Source: [Mycobacterium] vasticus (GTDB lineage: Bacteria; Actinomycetota; Actinomycetes; Mycobacteriales; Mycobacteriaceae). Taken from it: a stretch of DNA of 64,000 nt. Shown here one piece after another: positions 21,518-30,485 of this stretch. The translations under genes and the position numbers were made by a program. The stretch covers positions 3,837,665-3,901,664 of the forward strand of contig NZ_CP084028.1 in assembly GCF_020181595.1 (NCBI RefSeq), given 5' to 3'. Below the pieces are notes generated by a model that saw nothing but the letters and a program-made list of their open reading frames with translations, searched no databases and was not told the origin of the DNA. Position 1 is the stretch's first letter, and each line of letters starts with the position of its first letter.

Positions 21518-24310
21518 TCAGCTCTTGGCGGCCTTCTTGGCCGGCGCCTTGCGGGTGGTTTTCTTCGCAGCGGTCTTCTTCGCGGCCTTCTTGACCGGAC
21601 CCCGCGCCCGCCGGTCGGCGAGCAGTTCGGCAGCACGCTCGTCGGTGATCGAGGCCACCTCGTCGCCCTTGCGCAGGCTGGCGTTGGTCTCACCGTCGGT
21701 CACGTACGGCCCGAACCGGCCGTCCTTGATGACCATCGGCTTGCCGGACGCCGGGTCTGCGCCCAGTTCGCGCAGCGGCGGAGTCGAAGCCGACTGACGG
21801 CCACGGCGTTTCGGCTCGGCGTAGATCTTGAGTGCCTCGTCGAGGGTGATGTCGAAGATCTGTTCCTCGGTGGCCAGCGACCGAGAGTCGCTGCCGCGCT
21901 TCAGGTATGGACCGTAGCGGCCGTTCTGCGAGGTGATCTCTTCTCCGGTAGCCGGGTCCACACCGACCACCCGCGGCAGCGACAACAGCTTCAACGCGTC
22001 GTCGAGGGTGACAGTCTGCAGGTCCATGCTGCGCAGCAGGGAGCCAGTGCGCGGCTTGGGGCCGGTCGGCTTCTTGCCCTTTTTGGCGGTTACCCCAGGG
22101 TCGTCGTCGGGTGGTGGCGGCAGCACCTCGGTGACGTACGGGCCGTACCGGCCGTCCTTGGCGACGATCTCGTGTCCGGTCTCGGGGTCCACGCCCAGCG
22201 GGCGGCCCTCCTGCGGGGTGGCGAAGCGTTCCTCGGCCAACGCCAGGGTCAGCTCGTCGGGCGGCAGCGAGTCGTCCAGGTTGGCCCGCTGCGGAGTCGG
22301 CTCACCGTCGTCGCCGGTGATCATGCGCTCCAGGTACGGACCGTTCTTGCCCACCCGCACATAGACCGGCCGGCCCTCAACATCGGTGAACAGCCGGATC
22401 GAGTTGATCTCGCGGGCGTCGATGCCCTCCAGATTGACCCCGACCAGCTTCTTGAGCCCCCCGGCGCGCGAGATCGAGCCCTCCACGCCGTAGTCGCCGC
22501 CGAAGTAGAAGTTGTGAAGCCAGTCGGTGCGGCGCTGACGGCCGGCGGCGATCCCGTCGAGCTCATCCTCCATGGCCGCGGTGAAGTCGTAGTCCACCAG
22601 CCGGCCGAAGTGCTGCTCCAACAGCCCGATCACCGCGAACGCCACCCAGGTCGGGACCAGCGCGCTGCCCTTCTTGTAGACGTAGCCGCGGTCCTGGATG
22701 GTCTTGATGATCGAGGAGTACGTCGAGGGCCGCCCGATGCCCAGCTCTTCGAGCGCCTTGACCAGCGAGGCCTCGGTGTAGCGGGCCGGCGGGTTGGTGG
22801 CGTGGCCGTCCGGGGTGAGCTCGGTGGCGTCCACCCGCTGACCCCGGGTCAGCTGCGGCAGCCGCCGCTCGGCGTCGTCGGCCTCACCGCCGGCCAACTC
22901 GTCGACGGTCTCCACGTACGCCTTGAGGAAGCCGGCGAAGGTGATGGTGCGCCCGCTGGCGGCAAACGTCACCTGCTGACCCCCGGACTGTCCGCCGATC
23001 CGCAGGCTCAACGTGGTGCCGCGCGCATCGGCCATCTGCGAGGCGACCGTGCGCTGCCAGATCAGCTCGTAGAGCCGGAACTCGTCGCTGCCCAGCTCGT
23101 TGCGCACCGCGTCGGGGGTGGCGAAGGTCTCGCCGGCCGGGCGGATCGCCTCGTGGGCTTCCTGGGCGTTCTTGACCTTGCGGGTGTACTGCCGCGGCGT
23201 CGGCGAGACGTACTCCGCGCCGTAGAGCTGACGGGCCTGGGTGCGGGCGGCATCAATGGCCGACTGCGACAGCGTCGTCGAGTCGGTACGCATGTAGGTG
23301 ATGTAGCCGTTCTCGTAGAGCCGCTGGGCGATGCTCATGGTCCGCTCGGCGGAGAACCGCAGCTTGCGGCCGGCCTCCTGCTGCAGCGTCGAGGTCATGA
23401 ACGGTGCATAGGGCTTACGGGTGTAGGGCTTCTCCTCAACCGAGGTCACCGACAGCGACGAGCCGCGCAACCCGGCCGCCAGCGCGGTGGCCGCGGCCTC
23501 GTCGAGCACGGTGACCTCTGCGGGCTTCTTCAGCGCCCCCAGCGCGTCGAAGTCCCGGCCGGTGGCCACCCGCAGGTCGTCCACCGAGACCAACCGCGCG
23601 CTGAAGGTGGGTGGCGATGCCATCGGGTCGGAGACGCTGGCGTCGAGCTGGGCCACCACGTCCCAGTAAGAAGCGCTGCGAAACGCCATCCGTTCGCGTT
23701 CGCGGTCGACGATGATGCGGGTCGCCACCGACTGGACCCGGCCGGCCGACAGCTTCGGTGCGACCTTCTTCCACAGCACCGGCGAGACCTCGTAGCCGTA
23801 CAGCCGGTCCAGGATGCGCCGGGTCTCCTGCGCGTCCACCAGGTCGTTGTCCAGGTCTCGCGGGTTCTCGGCGGCGGCCCGAATCGCCGGCTCGGTGATC
23901 TCGTGGAACACCATCCGCTTCACCGGGACGCGGGGTTTGAGGGTCTCCAGCAGGTGCCAGGCGATCGCCTCGCCCTCCCGGTCACCATCTGTGGCCAGAT
24001 AGAGCTCGTCGACGTCCTTGAGCAGTCCCTTGAGCTCGGTGACCGTGGTCTTCTTGTCCGGGCTGACGATATAAAGCGGCTCGAAGTCGGCGTCGACGTT
24101 GACGCCCAGGCGCGCCCACGGCTCGGTCTTGTACTTCGCCGGCACGTCGGCGGCGTTGCGCGGCAGGTCCCGGATGTGTCCGCGGGACGACTCCACGACG
24201 TAGTTACGGCCCAGGTAACCGGCGATTTTCCGCGCCTTGGTAGGCGACTCGACTATGACGAGTCGCCGCACGTTCTTATCGGGGCCGCTATCGCGATCAA
24301 GGTCAGCCAA
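21518..24310 (-). CDS. topA: DNA topoisomerase I
   Basis: Type IA topoisomerase of 930 residues that relaxes negatively supercoiled DNA. The TOPRIM domain has LVIVESPTKARKI and ATDGDREGEAIAWHL. The active-site Tyr lies in YITYMRTDSTTLS. C-terminal repeats (KDGRYGPYVTE, QNGRYGPYLKRG, KDGRFGPYVTDG) are the actinobacterial replacement for zinc fingers. The tail is Lys/Ala-rich (KKAAKKTAAKK), as in mycobacterial TopA, where it aids processive relaxation. The start is TTG 24310, which gives ADLDRDSGPDKNVRRLVIVE and has a plausible GGAG upstream. The length is close to the 934 residues of the M. tuberculosis enzyme. Confidence 0.96.
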   Translation of the reverse strand: MADLDRDSGPDKNVRRLVIVESPTKARKIAGYLGRNYVVESSRGHIRDLPRNAADVPAKYKTEPWARLGVNVDADFEPLYIVSPDKKTTVTELKGLLKDVDELYLATDGDREGEAIAWHLLETLKPRVPVKRMVFHEITEPAIRAAAENPRDLDNDLVDAQETRRILDRLYGYEVSPVLWKKVAPKLSAGRVQSVATRIIVDRERERMAFRSASYWDVVAQLDASVSDPMASPPTFSARLVSVDDLRVATGRDFDALGALKKPAEVTVLDEAAATALAAGLRGSSLSVTSVEEKPYTRKPYAPFMTSTLQQEAGRKLRFSAERTMSIAQRLYENGYITYMRTDSTTLSQSAIDAARTQARQLYGAEYVSPTPRQYTRKVKNAQEAHEAIRPAGETFATPDAVRNELGSDEFRLYELIWQRTVASQMADARGTTLSLRIGGQSGGQQVTFAASGRTITFAGFLKAYVETVDELAGGEADDAERRLPQLTRGQRVDATELTPDGHATNPPARYTEASLVKALEELGIGRPSTYSSIIKTIQDRGYVYKKGSALVPTWVAFAVIGLLEQHFGRLVDYDFTAAMEDELDGIAAGRQRRTDWLHNFYFGGDYGVEGSISRAGGLKKLVGVNLEGIDAREINSIRLFTDVEGRPVYVRVGKNGPYLERMITGDDGEPTPQRANLDDSLPPDELTLALAEERFATPQEGRPLGVDPETGHEIVAKDGRYGPYVTEVLPPPPDDDPGVTAKKGKKPTGPKPRTGSLLRSMDLQTVTLDDALKLLSLPRVVGVDPATGEEITSQNGRYGPYLKRGSDSRSLATEEQIFDITLDEALKIYAEPKRRGRQSASTPPLRELGADPASGKPMVIKDGRFGPYVTDGETNASLRKGDEVASITDERAAELLADRRARGPVKKAAKKTAAKKTTRKAPAKKAAKS

Positions 24311-24431
24311 CTGCGCTTACGCTCCACTTCTGTCCGCACCCGCTGGTCACGCAGCCGGTGGACAACTGACAATCTCGCACTCGCAGCCGTGCAGATGCAA
24401 ACCGGCATTCAGCGGAGAAATTGTCTCAGAG

Positions 24432-25037
24432 TTACCCCTGGCGGCCCGCCATTGGTGTCCAGACACGCGGCCACTGGGTCAACGCGTCGGGATCGTCGGG
24501 TGATTCCCCGACGTTCTCCACCAGCCGCGACAGCCTACGACGGCCGCTGATCCGCAGTGCGGGATGGTTGCCGCGGGTACCGATCAGGGTGGGCGCGATA
24601 CCCACCCTCATCAGCGCCGAAGCCAACGGCGCGAAGGTGTCCGGGGCATGCGGGTCCAGCCCGAGCAGGTAGCGCTCGGAGTCCACGGCGCCGGCCGCCA
24701 GCGTCCAGGCCCGCAATTCACGCGGTCCGGGCAACCAGGTCGTCGGCACCGTCTTCACCGCGCCGCGGGTCCACTGCTCGGCCAGTCGCCGAAGCCCCGG
24801 ATCCACCGCGGTGCGCACCAACGGCGTGTCCTCTTCAGTGCGGGTGATCTCGGGCTCCAGGCCGGCCGCGGCGATCAGCTCGGCCAGCGCAACGGCACGC
24901 CACTGCGCATCGACGACGACCGACAGCCGCGCACCGCCTCCGGTCACCACGATCTGGCCCGGACCCGCCAGCACTCCGGTTAGGTCGGCGACGCTGGGCG
25001 GCACCGAGTCCGCAGAGAAGAAGGAAAGCTGACTCAC
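24432..25037 (-). CDS. Conserved hypothetical protein, Rv3647c-like
   Basis: Soluble protein of 201 residues with no catalytic motif or membrane segment that I recognise. It has a mixed alpha/beta look, a Gly-rich strand early (QIVVTGGGARLSVVVDA) and a basic patch near the C-terminus (RISGRRRLSRLV). Its place between topA and cspA on the same strand matches Rv3647c in M. tuberculosis (about 190 residues). The start is GTG 25037. It lies downstream of the cspA terminator, so it probably has its own promoter. Confidence 0.78.
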   Translation of the reverse strand: MSQLSFFSADSVPPSVADLTGVLAGPGQIVVTGGGARLSVVVDAQWRAVALAELIAAAGLEPEITRTEEDTPLVRTAVDPGLRRLAEQWTRGAVKTVPTTWLPGPRELRAWTLAAGAVDSERYLLGLDPHAPDTFAPLASALMRVGIAPTLIGTRGNHPALRISGRRRLSRLVENVGESPDDPDALTQWPRVWTPMAGRQG

Positions 25038-25071
25038 GCCACCGACACTAGGCCGGTCGACCTAAACGAAA

Positions 25072-25111
25072 CCCCCCGGCCGTGCTCCGCTTGCGGGAGC
25101 TGCCCGGGGGG
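25072..25111 (-). terminator. Terminator downstream of cspA
   Basis: On the minus strand, just after the cspA stop codon, CCCCCCGGGCAGCTCC pairs imperfectly with GGAGCACGGCCGGGGGG around a short loop. It is followed by TTTCGTTT. It fits a strong GC hairpin with a weak T tract. Confidence 0.7.
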
Positions 25112-25130
25112 TGCCGTTAAATTCCGTGGC

Positions 25131-25334
25131 TTAGACGGCGCGGACGCCCGTGGCCTGGGGGCCTTTGGGGCTCTGCCCGACCTCGAACTCCACCCGCTGG
25201 TTCTCCTCGAGGGTGCGAAAGCCGCTTCCCTGGATCTCCGTGTAGTGGACAAACACGTCAGCCGAGCCGTCCTCTGGTGCGATGAAGCCGAAGCCCTTTT
25301 CCGCGTTGAACCACTTCACAGTTCCCTGTGGCAT
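25131..25334 (-). CDS. cspA: Cold-shock protein CspA
   Basis: Single OB-fold RNA chaperone of 67 residues. Both RNA-binding motifs are present: GFGFI (RNP1) and DVFVHY (RNP2). It starts [16 protein letters not shown] at ATG 25334 with AGGAAAG upstream. It is the ortholog of Rv3648c. It diverges from the helicase gene across 243 bp, which leaves room for a long untranslated leader of the kind that often controls cold-shock genes. Confidence 0.96.
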   Translation of the reverse strand: MPQGTVKWFNAEKGFGFIAPEDGSADVFVHYTEIQGSGFRTLEENQRVEFEVGQSPKGPQATGVRAV

Positions 25335-25577
25335 CTGTCGATCTTTCCTTACTCTTCTTGCTCGGTGCACAGCACCGTTTTCGGGGCACCGCATTTCGCT
25401 GCCCCGGGCCTGTTCCGGCCGCACTGCCCTCGCGGGCACCGCGGCCGCAGCGACGACCGCCCATCAGTCAACCATGTTCAGCTCGCCGAGGACAGACTGC
25501 GGTGCACAAACTCCGTGAGCGAGCGGTACGCAATACTGCGGCGAAGTCCTGTGCAGGCGATGTGGAGACGGAAACCG
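25335..25577. other. Divergent intergenic region between cspA and the helicase
   Basis: This 243-bp gap must hold the promoters of both genes and the cspA leader. No convincing RNA element or protein-binding palindrome was identified by eye. Confidence 0.4.
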
Positions 25578-27932
25578 ATGGCAGCGAATTTCGGCGGTGA
25601 ATTGCTGACCGCCGCGCTGGCCGGCACCGAACCGGGCGAACATCCGCTGCGCCACGTCGCTGACCTGCCCGCATCCGTCGGGGCGGTGGACCCCTGGCCG
25701 GACTGGGCCGCGCCCGAGGTGATCGGCGCATTCACCGGCCGCGGGATCGAGCTGCCGTGGTCGCACCAGCGGGCCGCCGCCGAGCACGCCCACGCCGGGC
25801 GCGACGTGGTGATCAGCACCGGCACGGCGTCGGGCAAGTCGTTGGCCTATCAACTGCCCAGCCTGAACGCCCTGGCCGCCGATCCCCGTGCCCGGGTGCT
25901 GTACCTGTCACCGACCAAGGCGCTCGGCCATGACCAACTGCGCGCCGCCCACGAACTGTGCGCGGCGGTGCCGGGCCTGGCCACCCCGGCGAGCGCGGTG
26001 GCACCCACCGCCTACGACGGCGACACACCCGCCGAGATCCGCCGGTTCGCTCGGGAACGGTCTCGCTGGGTGTTCTCCAACCCGGACATGATCCACCTGT
26101 CGATGCTGCGCAACCATGCTCGCTGGGCGGTGTTTCTGCGCGGGCTCCGTTTCGTGATCGTCGACGAATGCCATTACTACCGAGGTATTTTCGGCTCACA
26201 CGTGGCGATGGTGCTGCGCCGGCTGCTGCGGCTGTGCGCCCGTTACTCGGCATCCGGGACGCCTGCGCCGACGGTGATCTTCGCCAGCGCCACCACCGCC
26301 GCACCGGGTGCCAGTGCGTCGGCGTTGATCGGCCGGCCGGTCGCCGAGGTCACCGAGGACGGCTCGCCGCACGGCGCGCGGACGGTGGCGCTGTGGGAGC
26401 CGGCGCTGCGCACCGACGTGACCGGGGAGCACGGGGCCCCGGTGCGACGGGCCGCCGGCGCCGAGGCGGCCCGGGTGATGGCCGATCTGATCGCCGAGGG
26501 GGCGCGCACCCTGACCTTCGTCCGGTCGCGTCGCGGCGCCGAGGTCACCGCGCTGGCGGCCCGCACCCGGCTGGAGTCCACCGCTCCCGGCCTGGCCGAC
26601 AAGGTCGCGTCCTACCGAGCGGGTTATCTGGCCGAGGACCGCCGCACCCTGGAGCGGGCGCTGGCCGACGGCGAGTTGTACGGACTGGCCACCACCAACG
26701 CCCTCGAGCTCGGGGTGGACATCGCCGGGCTCGACGCGGTGGTGATCGCGGGCTTTCCCGGCACGGTGAGCTCGTTCTGGCAGCAGGCCGGCCGGTCGGG
26801 CCGCCGCGGCCAGACGGCACTGATCGTGCTGATCGCCCGCGACGACCCGCTGGACACCTATCTCGTGCACCATCCCGCCGCGCTGCTGGACAAGCCGATC
26901 GAACAGGTGGTGATCGACCCGGCCAACCCCTACGTGCTGGGCCCGCAACTGCTGTGCGCGGCCGCCGAACTTCCGCTGACGGTCACCGAAGTGCAGCAGC
27001 TGGGGGCCCTGCAGGTCGCCGACGACCTGGTCGGCGAGGGAATGCTGCGCCGGCGGGCCGAGAAGTATTTCCCGGCGCCGGGACTGGACCCGCATTCCGC
27101 GGTGGACATCCGCGGGTCGGCCGGCGGGCAGGTGGTGATCCTGGAAGCCGACACCGGCCGGCTGCTGGGCAGCATCGACGCCGTGCGGGCGCCGGCCACG
27201 GTGCACACCGGCGCGGTGTATCTGCATCAGGGCGAGAGCTATCTGGTCGATTCTTTGGACACCGAGCGCCAGATCGCGTTCGTGCACGCCGAGGATCCCG
27301 GCTATGCGACGTTCGCCCGGGAGATCACCGACATCGACGTGACGGGTCCGGGTGAACGGACCTGGTTCGGTTCGGTGAGCCTGGGCCTGGTGCCGGTGAC
27401 CGTGACGCACCAGATCGTCGGCTATCTGCGCCGGCTGCCGACCGGCGAGGTGCTGGACTTCGTCGAGTTGGAGGTCGCACCGGCGATGCTGCCCACCATC
27501 GCGGTGGTCTACACGGTCGCCCCCGAGGCACTGGTCGGGTGTGGGATCGCCGAGGCGCGGATTCCGGGAGCGCTGCACGCCGCCGAGCACGCGGCGATCG
27601 GGCTGCTTCCCCTGGTGGCCAGCTGCGATCGCGGTGATATCGGCGGGCTGTCCACCGCGCTGGGGCCGGCTGCCCTCGACGGGCTGCCGAGCGTGTTCGT
27701 CTACGACGGCCATCCGGGCGGGGCCGGGTTCGCCGAGCGCGGATTCCGTTCGGCGACGGCCTGGCTGGAGGCCACTGCGGCGACGATCCAATCCTGCGAA
27801 TGCCTGCACGGTTGCCCGTCCTGCGTGCAGTCACCCAAGTGCGGCAACGGAAACGATCCGCTCGACAAAGAAGGCGCGCTGCGGGTGCTGCGATTGGTGC
27901 TCGCCGAAATCGACGCCGCCGCCCGAAACTGA
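25578..27932 (+). CDS. DEAH/DECH-box helicase with C-terminal MZB Cys motif, MrfA-like (Rv3649)
   Basis: Superfamily 2 DNA helicase of 784 residues. Motif I is STGTASGKSLAYQLP, motif II is VIVDECHYYRG, and motif VI lies in QQAGRSGRRG. The C-terminal DUF1998/MZB domain ends with a four-Cys cluster (CECLHGCPSCVQ, then KCGN), which is diagnostic for the MrfA/Hrq1 group. MrfA in Bacillus acts in repair of mitomycin-damaged DNA, and a mycobacterial homolog is known. The start is ATG 25578 (AANFGGELLTAAL). A strong terminator hairpin lies 10 nt after the stop. Confidence 0.9.
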   Translation: MAANFGGELLTAALAGTEPGEHPLRHVADLPASVGAVDPWPDWAAPEVIGAFTGRGIELPWSHQRAAAEHAHAGRDVVISTGTASGKSLAYQLPSLNALAADPRARVLYLSPTKALGHDQLRAAHELCAAVPGLATPASAVAPTAYDGDTPAEIRRFARERSRWVFSNPDMIHLSMLRNHARWAVFLRGLRFVIVDECHYYRGIFGSHVAMVLRRLLRLCARYSASGTPAPTVIFASATTAAPGASASALIGRPVAEVTEDGSPHGARTVALWEPALRTDVTGEHGAPVRRAAGAEAARVMADLIAEGARTLTFVRSRRGAEVTALAARTRLESTAPGLADKVASYRAGYLAEDRRTLERALADGELYGLATTNALELGVDIAGLDAVVIAGFPGTVSSFWQQAGRSGRRGQTALIVLIARDDPLDTYLVHHPAALLDKPIEQVVIDPANPYVLGPQLLCAAAELPLTVTEVQQLGALQVADDLVGEGMLRRRAEKYFPAPGLDPHSAVDIRGSAGGQVVILEADTGRLLGSIDAVRAPATVHTGAVYLHQGESYLVDSLDTERQIAFVHAEDPGYATFAREITDIDVTGPGERTWFGSVSLGLVPVTVTHQIVGYLRRLPTGEVLDFVELEVAPAMLPTIAVVYTVAPEALVGCGIAEARIPGALHAAEHAAIGLLPLVASCDRGDIGGLSTALGPAALDGLPSVFVYDGHPGGAGFAERGFRSATAWLEATAATIQSCECLHGCPSCVQSPKCGNGNDPLDKEGALRVLRLVLAEIDAAARN

Positions 27933-27941
27933 CCCGCGGCA

Positions 27942-27973
27942 GGAGTCGGCCGACCCCCCGAACGGCCGACTCC
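27942..27973 (+). terminator. Terminator after the helicase gene
   Basis: Perfect 11-bp arms, GGAGTCGGCCG (27942-27952) and CGGCCGACTCC (27963-27973), enclose a 10-nt loop. No T tract follows, as is common for mycobacterial terminators. The remaining gap to 28214 (about 240 bp) shows no further feature. Confidence 0.75.
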
Positions 27974-28214
27974 GCACAATGCCGCGGAGCGGCGGGTGAA
28001 CGGTCGAAAAATCGATCCGTTCGAAAGACCCGGCACCAAGCCGGATGCGGGCCGTAAGTTACCGGCTGTTCCGCAGGTGTGCAACTTCAAACCCAGGTCC
28101 GGACAAACTCAGTTCGGCAGATCAGTCGCTGTTGAAGCAGATGGGCGGCCTGCGGACGCAATTTCTGCGATGCAGCCCACGTGCGGATCGCTCGATGACG
28201 TCCGCCGGCGATGC

Positions 28215-28934
28215 TCAGGCGCTGTGACGCTCGGCGATCTGCCGGGCGGCGAAATCGGCGGCCTGATCGGCCATCCCATTGGTCACGTACGCACTGTGCG
28301 CGCCCCGGTTGAGGCCGCCGGGCTGGCAGATCGGGTCCTCGGCGGCGCACAGGTCGATGGTCTTGCCGGCGAAGGCGGGACCGATGGCGATCGGCGGGGC
28401 ACCACGCTGCAGCACGCTGACGACGTTGGCCGACGGCTTGCCGAACAGGGCGACGGCGGCAACGTGGTCGGCGACCGCCGGTGCCAACGGTCCGGTCAGC
28501 CCGGCAGGCAGCACGTAGCCGGCCGGGACGGTGTCGCTGGTGGCGTAGGCGCTCACCGCGGCGCCCTGCGAGTAGCCGCCGAGCACGATGTCGGTGGCCG
28601 GGCAGCGGGCGGCCATGTCGTTGAGGTGGTTGCTGACGTCGGCCACGCCGTCGACGGCCCGGGCGAAGTCCACCGACGCGGGATAGTTGACCGCGTAGAC
28701 GCCGACGGCCTGGCCGGGCAACCGGCCACGCAGGGCGTCGACGAACGGGTTGCCGACCTTGCCGATGCCGGGGCCTTCGAAGGTTCCCCGGGCGAAGACC
28801 ACTTCGACGTCGGCGCAATCACTGGGAGTGACGGCATTCGGGGCAGCCGCGGCCGTACTCGCGCCGAGCAGCGCGGTGACGCTCAAGGCGGCTGCGGCCA
28901 GCGCGGCGAACGACAGGCTTCGGAGGTTGCTCAT
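28215..28934 (-). CDS. Secreted cutinase-like serine esterase (CULP family)
   Basis: Exported alpha/beta-hydrolase of 239 residues. A signal peptide (LSFAALAAAALSVTALLGAS, then TAAAAPNA) precedes the mature enzyme. The nucleophile Ser lies in GGYSQGAAV. The Asp is in CAAEDPICQPGG and the His in RGAHSAYV, completing the triad. Paired Cys are placed as in other cutinase-like proteins. The family hydrolyses lipid or wax esters at the cell surface. The start is ATG 28934, with GAGGGGA upstream. It diverges from a MarR-family gene across 82 bp containing two inverted repeats, so the MarR protein probably controls it. Confidence 0.9.
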   Translation of the reverse strand: MSNLRSLSFAALAAAALSVTALLGASTAAAAPNAVTPSDCADVEVVFARGTFEGPGIGKVGNPFVDALRGRLPGQAVGVYAVNYPASVDFARAVDGVADVSNHLNDMAARCPATDIVLGGYSQGAAVSAYATSDTVPAGYVLPAGLTGPLAPAVADHVAAVALFGKPSANVVSVLQRGAPPIAIGPAFAGKTIDLCAAEDPICQPGGLNRGAHSAYVTNGMADQAADFAARQIAERHSA

Positions 28935-28953
28935 GAACGTCCCCTCAAGATGA

Positions 28954-28991
28954 TTTGCAAGTGGCAAACTATCAGAATTATACCGATAGTT
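28954..28991. promoter_or_regulatory. Two inverted repeats between the cutinase and marR-type genes, probable MarR operators
   Basis: TTTGC (28954-28958) and GCAAA (28964-28968) form a short palindrome. AACTATC (28967-28973) and GATAGTT (28985-28991) form a second with 11-nt spacing. The repeats overlap at the centre of the divergent promoter region. MarR dimers typically bind such paired half-sites. Confidence 0.5.
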
Positions 28992-29016
28992 GAAATATTC
29001 CCGTAGGCTGCAGAAT

Positions 29017-29505
29017 GTGAACGATCGCACAACATTCAACGATTCGTCCGCTCCGGATGAACTGCTGAGCCCTCTGCTCGACTACCTGGCCCGACGGCTG
29101 CGCGCCGAGGCCGAAGCAGATCTGCGGCCGTTCAGCCTGAAGATCCGGCACGTGGTCGCGTTGACGGTGCTGCGCGACCTCGGTGAGCGCGCCCAGTCCC
29201 AGATGTCCGAAGCGCTCGGAATGGACGCCACCGGGATCGTGGCACTGCTCAACGACCTCGAGTCCCAGGGCCTCATCGAACGTCGCCGCGCGGCCCAGGA
29301 CCGGCGCCGCCACAACGTGCTGATCACCGACGCGGGCTGCCGCCGCCTCGCCGAGGTCCACCGCGCCATCGCCGGACTGGAACAGCGGATGTTCGGCCTC
29401 ACCGGCCAGGAGTCGACCGCGCTGTACCAGCTGCTGCAGAAGGCCACCGCGTCGGCAGCCGGCGGACCCGCGGAATCCGTGGCCGGCGAGGACTTCCCGC
29501 ACTAG
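29017..29505 (+). CDS. MarR-family transcriptional regulator
   Basis: Winged-helix repressor of 162 residues. The recognition region ALGMDATGIVALLNDLESQG is followed by the wing LIERRRAAQDRRRHNVLITD, the hallmark D-x-R-R of MarR proteins. Flanking helices mediate dimerisation. The start is GTG 29017 (NDRTTFND); an upstream in-frame TTG at 28990 would place coding sequence inside the operator and is less likely. It is transcribed away from the cutinase-like gene and probably regulates it and itself. The ligand is unknown. Its end lies 3 nt from the stop of the convergent Tad-locus gene. Confidence 0.88.
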   Translation: MNDRTTFNDSSAPDELLSPLLDYLARRLRAEAEADLRPFSLKIRHVVALTVLRDLGERAQSQMSEALGMDATGIVALLNDLESQGLIERRRAAQDRRRHNVLITDAGCRRLAEVHRAIAGLEQRMFGLTGQESTALYQLLQKATASAAGGPAESVAGEDFPH

Positions 29506-29508
29506 CGG

Positions 29509-29865
29509 TCATGGCAAGCGCGGCGGATCCGCAGGGCCCGCCCGAGCCGTCGCTCGCACCGGCCCCAGCCGCCGGCCAGGCAGTGCCACGGTGACGGTCA
29601 CCACCACATCGAGTCCGTTGACCGCGCAGCCGAAGCCGTCGGCATGCGTCGTCGCGACGGCCAGCCGCTGCGATGCCGCACACGCCGCCTGCGGCCCGGC
29701 GGGGATCGCGGCCGCACCCGCGAGCGCGGCCAGATCGGCGGCCGACTGCGCCCGGTGCCGAGCAATCACCACCGACCCCAGCAGGAAGCCTCCGCCGGTG
29801 ACGGTGAGCAGCACCGCGACCATCGCGGCGGCGGCCACACTGGCCGCCCCCGTCTCACCCCTCAC
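29509..29865 (-). CDS. TadE/TadG-like pseudopilin-type protein, Rv3654c-like
   Basis: Small membrane protein of 118 residues at the end of the Tad/Flp operon. A basic/Gly N-terminus (RGETGAASV) leads into one hydrophobic helix (AAAAMVAVLLTVTGGGFLLG). Then come ARHRAQSAADLAALAGA, typical of TadE/TadG 'helicase/secretion neighbourhood' proteins, and two Cys. The GTG start at 29865 overlaps the stop of the previous gene (GTGA). It corresponds by position to Rv3654c. The family contributes minor pilin-like components. Confidence 0.82.
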   Translation of the reverse strand: MRGETGAASVAAAAMVAVLLTVTGGGFLLGSVVIARHRAQSAADLAALAGAAAIPAGPQAACAASQRLAVATTHADGFGCAVNGLDVVVTVTVALPGRRLGPVRATARAGPADPPRLP

Positions 29866-30206
29866 GACGGCTCGGCGGCCGAGACCGCCTCGGCCCGGAT
29901 TACCAGCCCCGGCAGCAGGGCGAGCCGAGAGGTGACGGTGACGACCACCAAGCCGGCGTCCGAGCGCACCGCAAGCCCGGCGCCCTGCGGCGCAATGCGC
30001 CGGCCCGCCGCGATCCCGGCCGGGGTGTCTCCGCGGGCCGCGGCGCGGGCCACCTCTCGAGCAGCGTCGATGCAGCGAACCTGGGTGGTGACCGCGGTCA
30101 GACCGGCCAGGCACAGCATCAACACCACCGCACACGCCGCCAGTGCGAACGCCGCCTCGACCGTGCTGGCGCCGGTGTCGTCGGCGAACCGGCGATGAAC
30201 GCCCAT
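29862..30206 (-). CDS. TadE-like minor pilin, Rv3655c-like
   Basis: Protein of 114 residues with DTGASTVEAAFALAACAVVL, a TadE-type N-terminal helix whose T-x-E motif resembles the processing region of type IVb pilins. It is followed by VRCIDAAREVARAAARGD, the conserved TadE segment. The start is ATG 30206, which shares one base with the stop of the pilin gene (TGATG); GTG 30209 is the alternative. It corresponds to Rv3655c. Confidence 0.83.
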   Translation of the reverse strand: MGVHRRFADDTGASTVEAAFALAACAVVLMLCLAGLTAVTTQVRCIDAAREVARAAARGDTPAGIAAGRRIAPQGAGLAVRSDAGLVVVTVTSRLALLPGLVIRAEAVSAAEPS

Positions 30207-30427
30207 CACACCTTGGTGTTCAGCGCACGCCCGATGACCCGGTTGAGCGCCGAGACGATCGAGTCGCCGGTGACCACCGTGTAGAGGATCGCGCCGAAGG
30301 CGGCCGCCGCGATCGTGCCGATGGCGTACTCCACGGTGGACATCCCGGACTCATCGGATGCCAGTAGCAGCAATCTGATTTGAAGGAAGCGAAACGTGTT
30401 GCGTGCCTGCGATATTTGAGTCCTCAC
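30206..30427 (-). CDS. Flp-type prepilin, Rv3656c-like
   Basis: Prepilin of 73 residues. A basic leader of about 28 residues ends in DESG and is followed by MSTVEYAIGTIAAAAFGAIL. That is the G/xxxxEY site cut and methylated by a prepilin peptidase, with the Glu5-Tyr6 pair of Flp pilins. The mature form would be about 45 residues, mostly one hydrophobic helix, and forms the pilus shaft. The start is GTG 30427. A 58-bp gap separates it from the TadC gene, the largest gap in the operon. No prepilin peptidase gene is seen in the window. Confidence 0.88.
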   Translation of the reverse strand: MRTQISQARNTFRFLQIRLLLLASDESGMSTVEYAIGTIAAAAFGAILYTVVTGDSIVSALNRVIGRALNTKV

Positions 30428-30485
30428 TGGTCCTCCTTGTGCATCACCCGTCAGGGTTCTCGCGGTCCGTCCGCGAAGCTTCTCC

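Noticed and set aside
22172..24550. Plus-strand open frame of 792 codons across topA
   Set aside because: Antisense shadow of topA, with no recognisable domains.
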